Assembly (NCBI GenBank): GCA_951799405.1
Contig: OX637344.1
Span: forward strand, 15,500,001-15,564,000
Direction: 5' to 3'
Origin: Agapetus fuscipes
Taxonomy: Eukaryota > Arthropoda > Insecta > Trichoptera > Glossosomatidae
DNA: 64,000 bases
Positions 61,801 through 64,000 of the stretch are shown here, piece by piece (the stretch's first letter is position 1; every line of letters starts with the position of its first letter). Both the position numbers and the translations under genes were made by a program. Under the pieces are notes generated by a model. It did not search any database. It had not been told where the DNA came from and saw only the letters and a list, made by a program, of their open reading frames with translations.

Positions 61801-63079
61801 CCAATTCAACTTGCCAGTAGCCACTTTTCAGGTCCAATGTGGAAAAAATGGTGCATCCTGCCAATGTGTCCAAGGTGTCGTCAATCCTTGGCAGAGGGTA
61901 ACTATCCTTTTTCGTAACATCGTTGAGCAGTCTGTAGTCCACACAAAATCTCGTGGTACCATCCTTCTTTTTCACCAGTACCACCGGGGATGTCCAAGGG
62001 CTACTTGATGGTTCTATGATGCCATCCTTGCTCATGTCTTTGATGATCTTGTCGGCTTCTTCCCGCTTTGCAAAGGGTAGTCTTCTTGGAGCCTGTTTGA
62101 TTGGTCTTGCTTCTCCGGTGTCTATGCTATGTCGCACTACCTTGGTTCTTCCCAGACGGCCATTAGAGTCCTCGAAAATGTTCTGGTAGCGGCAGATCAA
62201 ACTCCTCACTCTAAGTCTGTTTTCCTCGGTTAGACCTTGGGAAGCGTCGTGGACCAGGGTTTCCAATTGTGTCGATAATTTTCTTCCCTCGCATGTCATG
62301 TTTGTCATCTGTTGCACAATGGAAGTTATCCTCTCACATCTGCCCAAAACAAAACCTTCATTCATTTTAACTGGGTAGCTGTTCACATTCATGATCTTGA
62401 CAGGAATGGTCTCCTGCGCGCGAATCACTGTTCTTGCCACCATGACTCCTTTGTTAACATTGTCCATGTTCTCCGGTTCTATCATACAGATTTGGTCATT
62501 TGTACTACTGGAATCCAGGCGGGCACTCACTATCATCTCGGATCGCCCCTTCACTTCGGTATTCTTGGCTAGGATCACACGTGCAGCCAGTTCTTTCCGT
62601 CTTTGCAGGATGACTTCTTCATTTTCAATTTTAATGGCACCTTTTTTTAAATTTAAGCTGCACCCAAATCTGTCCAGTATGTCCATTCCCAATATAACGT
62701 CTTCTTCAATGTTGGCCACCAACGTCCGATGATCAAAAGTGGTGCTGCCAATTTGGAAGGTGGCAATCGTCTCCCCATACACCTGTGCTGACTCTCCCGT
62801 GGCGGTGTGCAGAGACCACTTTGTTGGTGCAATCTGCTTACCTCGTGCCACTATGTCGCGTCTCAGAATTGTCCTGGTTGCTCCCGTGTCCACCAGTAGT
62901 TCACGGGTTACTCCATCTATTATGCCATTGATAAAAATGCTGCTGGCTTTTCCTCTCACAGTTGCGACAGTAGCAGCAGATTTCAGGGCCTCTCCAGCGC
63001 GGGTCAACGGTTGCCCCTTCCCATTAACCCTTTCTAGTTTTCCGCAGCCTGTTTTCTGGGTTTCTGAGGCTTGGGACAC
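58817..63079 (-). CDS. pol: Ty3/Gypsy pol polyprotein with macro and CCCH domains
   Basis: 1420 codons without a break. In order: aspartic protease (DTGA at 64-67); reverse transcriptase (about 325-510, YLDD 478-481, MPFGLCNAP 448-456); RNase H (D627, E668, D693, D736); integrase zinc finger (H858, H865, C895, C898) and core with D927, D987 and E1023 (35 residues between the last two); GPY module (GPY 1163-1165). Family pol proteins normally end soon after this point. Here residues about 1236-1373 continue as a macro-domain-like region (HGVTTEVHKDLF, DHTLACSVPEDLDMSRGIA, LAIPKMGGG, MIEAVF), with the order and spacing of TARG1/OARD1-type ADP-ribose hydrolases. Residues 1388-1406 form a C-x7-C-x5-C-x3-H zinc finger. 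Pol overlaps gag by ~46 bp in the -1 frame, so it is probably made by ribosomal frameshift; the first ATG may not be used. No env frame follows. Confidence 0.95.
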   Translation of the reverse strand: MSQASETQKTGCGKLERVNGKGQPLTRAGEALKSAATVATVRGKASSIFINGIIDGVTRELLVDTGATRTILRRDIVARGKQIAPTKWSLHTATGESAQVYGETIATFQIGSTTFDHRTLVANIEEDVILGMDILDRFGCSLNLKKGAIKIENEEVILQRRKELAARVILAKNTEVKGRSEMIVSARLDSSSTNDQICMIEPENMDNVNKGVMVARTVIRAQETIPVKIMNVNSYPVKMNEGFVLGRCERITSIVQQMTNMTCEGRKLSTQLETLVHDASQGLTEENRLRVRSLICRYQNIFEDSNGRLGRTKVVRHSIDTGEARPIKQAPRRLPFAKREEADKIIKDMSKDGIIEPSSSPWTSPVVLVKKKDGTTRFCVDYRLLNDVTKKDSYPLPRIDDTLDTLAGCTIFSTLDLKSGYWQVELDAKDKEKTAFSTGSGLWQFTVMPFGLCNAPATFERLMENVLRGLSWETCLVYLDDIIILGKDFNHQLRNLEQVFGRLQDAGLKLNPKKCNLFKKQVNYLGHIVSQRGVEVDPAKIKAVRDWPVLKDKHETRSFLGLCTYYRRFVPRFADIAKPLTKLTEENTRFHWSDSCAQAFEELKGRLTSAPILSYPRKDGKFILDTDASNVGIGGVLSQIQDGHETVLGYFSKVLSKPERNYCVTRRELLAVIKSVEHFRKYLYGRKFTLRTDHAALVWLLKFKNPEGQVARWIERLQEYDYDSEHRPGTLHRNADALSRRPCASDCKHCSRMEDKVAIVQRTTTEDEDWQDDKLAQDQLNDPDLKYVMEWARERERPTWEKLAPLSPTVKAYWAQWGSIVIEGGLLKRKIEKEDGTLRRKQTLVPRSRVPEILGLLHGGTSGGHLGVKKTLEKVKERFYWINCSEDVKDWCRKCVTCATANGPQRKRRAPMRQYNVGSPFERIAIDIAGPFPTTEKGNKYIMVVMDYFSKWVEAYSIPNQEAVTVTEVLVTEFISRFGVPLELHSDQGRNFEAAIFQQMCERLGIYKTRTTALHPQSDGMVERMNRTVGRYLAKVVSSHQRDWDRHLPLFLLAYRSAVQETTKKTPSSILFGREMRLPCDLKFGCKPGEDLAGEDYVTDLRRRLDDIHDQVRMNIGEASDQMKERYDTRADSMGYKAGDWVWLFDPKRRQGYCPKLQRSWDGPYEILERINDVVYRIKKRPNGKPRVVHYNRLSPYLGDNDDQPAQKVRQCVASERSPAFETFWENAKAGQKFRHGVTTEVHKDLFEVTRDHTLACSVPEDLDMSRGIARVFRYKFGEPQPSSSPQGRALRLPKGRQQAYCLVVPDSSNLEEDYKALWDGLVELRDYMLEDQQARLAIPKMGGGRANRDWRIIRSMIEAVFSGVGISVMVCCEQAQPRASGEKSVDCHFFLTTGCRRGSACPYLHRVKTVPGRNSLGGG
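58820..58830 (-). promoter_or_regulatory. Polypurine tract of the Gypsy element
   Basis: Minus strand AGGTGGGGGG followed by TAG and then the LTR TGTTATG. It primes plus-strand DNA synthesis. The tract lies inside the last codons of pol, with the stop codon as spacer. Confidence 0.8.
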
Positions 63080-64000
63080 TTGGTGCTAAGGTGGCCCAGC
63101 TGTCCGCAGTTCCAGCAGCGTGGGTCTCGTCTTCGAGGTCTCAGACGTTCCAGCACTTTTTCAATTAGCTCCTCGGTTGTAGGTAGCTTGACCTCCTCTG
63201 CCTCGACTGCACGAACCCTGGCGTGGCCCCTGATGGACTGTTTGACAGCCTCAAACTCGAGAGCTTGGCTGAGCGCCTCGTTCAAAGCCTTGGGATGGGC
63301 CAGTTTTACGGCTTGTTGCGTCTCCCATTCCCGCAATCCATTTAGGAACTTGTCCACTGCCAAGCTCTCACAGATGTCGTCGGAGGCTGTCGGGTAAGCG
63401 TCTCGTACCAGGCGGGCGATGTCCATTTCAAACTCCTGGAGGCTCTCGTTGGGCTTCTGCACCCTTGTGTTCAGCTGCGACTTGTACAGCTGCTCCAGGC
63501 ACTTGTGGCCATAGCGCATATCCAAGCGCTGCTTCAGCTGCCCAAAGTCACCACGGTTGTCCAGGGGTATGGCCTGCAGAACCCTGAGAGCGTCTCCTCG
63601 GAGCGACAGGCTGAGAACCGAAGCCTTCTTCTGCTGGCTCCAGGCTCCCATCATGGCAGCCGTCTCAAAGAGGGTCAAGTATTCCTCCCACGACGTCTTC
63701 CCGTCGAAGGTTGGGAGGTTGTGCTTGGCTAGGGAAGGGTCATCATCCCCTCTTGTGATCCTGGTTGGAGTTGAGCATCCCTGGTCGGTCTCGTCGTGAA
63801 GGCCGCCTTTGGGGGAGATTCTGGTGGACTCCATCTGGCACTTGTCAGCCAGCTCGGCACGCAGACGGTCTTCCAGGTTTGACATCCGAGTCTCCATTTC
63901 CCCCTTCAGGGCCGAGAGGTTGGTTGTCATCTTCTCCTCTATTTCTCCTTTCAGGGTTGTGAGACTATCCGCTATCTCCGCCTTCAGGGTCCTGGCGTTG
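63034..64000 (-). CDS. gag: Ty3/Gypsy gag, 5' end outside the window
   Basis: Structural protein of the retrotransposon particle. The frame stays open to the window edge, so the first visible ATG at 63930 need not be the start; 23 more codons upstream are open and have the same heptad-like pattern (LTTLKGEIEEK). From that ATG the product has 298 residues: a coiled-coil-like N-terminus (1-35), a capsid-like region (about 68-235, with NLPTFDGKTSWEEYLTLFE at the start), and a zinc knuckle C272-x2-C275-x4-H280-x4-C285 near the C-terminus that would bind RNA. It stops with TAG at 63034-63036. The pol frame is reached by -1 slippage; GGAAAAC directly before the TAG is a candidate site but is not a standard heptamer. 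Confidence 0.92.
   Translation of the reverse strand, partial: NARTLKAEIADSLTTLKGEIEEKMTTNLSALKGEMETRMSNLEDRLRAELADKCQMESTRISPKGGLHDETDQGCSTPTRITRGDDDPSLAKHNLPTFDGKTSWEEYLTLFETAAMMGAWSQQKKASVLSLSLRGDALRVLQAIPLDNRGDFGQLKQRLDMRYGHKCLEQLYKSQLNTRVQKPNESLQEFEMDIARLVRDAYPTASDDICESLAVDKFLNGLREWETQQAVKLAHPKALNEALSQALEFEAVKQSIRGHARVRAVEAEEVKLPTTEELIEKVLERLRPRRRDPRCWNCGQLGHLSTKCPKPQKPRKQAAEN

Noticed and set aside
58883..63962. Plus-strand frames of up to 116 codons within the Gypsy element
   Set aside because: Antisense shadows of gag and pol with no recognisable domain.
1..64000. CRISPR array, bacterial operon or phage content
   Set aside because: No direct-repeat/spacer pattern, no ribosome-binding sites and no operon-like packing; all mobile elements are eukaryotic types.

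Overview
This is a low-GC, intron-rich or intergenic-type eukaryotic window dominated by mobile DNA. I found no host protein gene I can support. The element mix (RTE-like and L2/CR1-like LINE tails, tRNA-derived SINEs, hAT and MITE families, Penelope-style hammerhead repeats, a Ty3/Gypsy element) suggests an invertebrate, probably an arthropod. The species cannot be fixed from the sequence.

Layout. From 1 to 13 kb there are scattered copies of a ~250 bp non-coding repeat (called family A here), LINE 3' fragments (1.1, 1.7, 2.6, 6.2 and 7-8 kb), tRNA-like SINEs and a 430 bp MITE (family D). From 13.4 to 18.1 kb, two hAT elements of about 2.3 kb lie in the same orientation, 108 bp apart, each with its own 8 bp target-site duplication. 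From 18 to 58 kb the same repeat families recur in both orientations, often nested in one another. Notable items are a tandem array of four family A copies (48.3-49.3 kb), a 28 bp minisatellite grown out of family A (56.9 kb), composite SINEs with two tRNA-like heads, and many small fold-back elements that carry hammerhead-ribozyme-like motifs.

The right end (58.3-64 kb) holds most of a young Ty3/Gypsy retrotransposon on the minus strand: a 475 bp 3' LTR, a complete pol reading frame of 1420 codons and most of gag. The 5' LTR and primer-binding site lie beyond the window. Pol has protease, reverse transcriptase, RNase H and integrase with all signature residues. After the integrase GPY module it also has a macro-domain-like region resembling ADP-ribose hydrolases of the TARG1/OARD1 type, and then a CCCH zinc finger. 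This is the most unusual protein-level observation.

The strongest RNA-level observation is the hammerhead set. At least six loci show the CUGANGA and GAAA core boxes, or near versions, flanking different but self-complementary stem II sequences. One lies in a 157 bp insertion with a perfect 11 bp target-site duplication; another lies in a ~260 bp palindrome inserted in a SINE. Hammerheads are known in Penelope-like elements and retrozymes, so the motif is not new in kind, but the small fold-back carriers here deserve a check.
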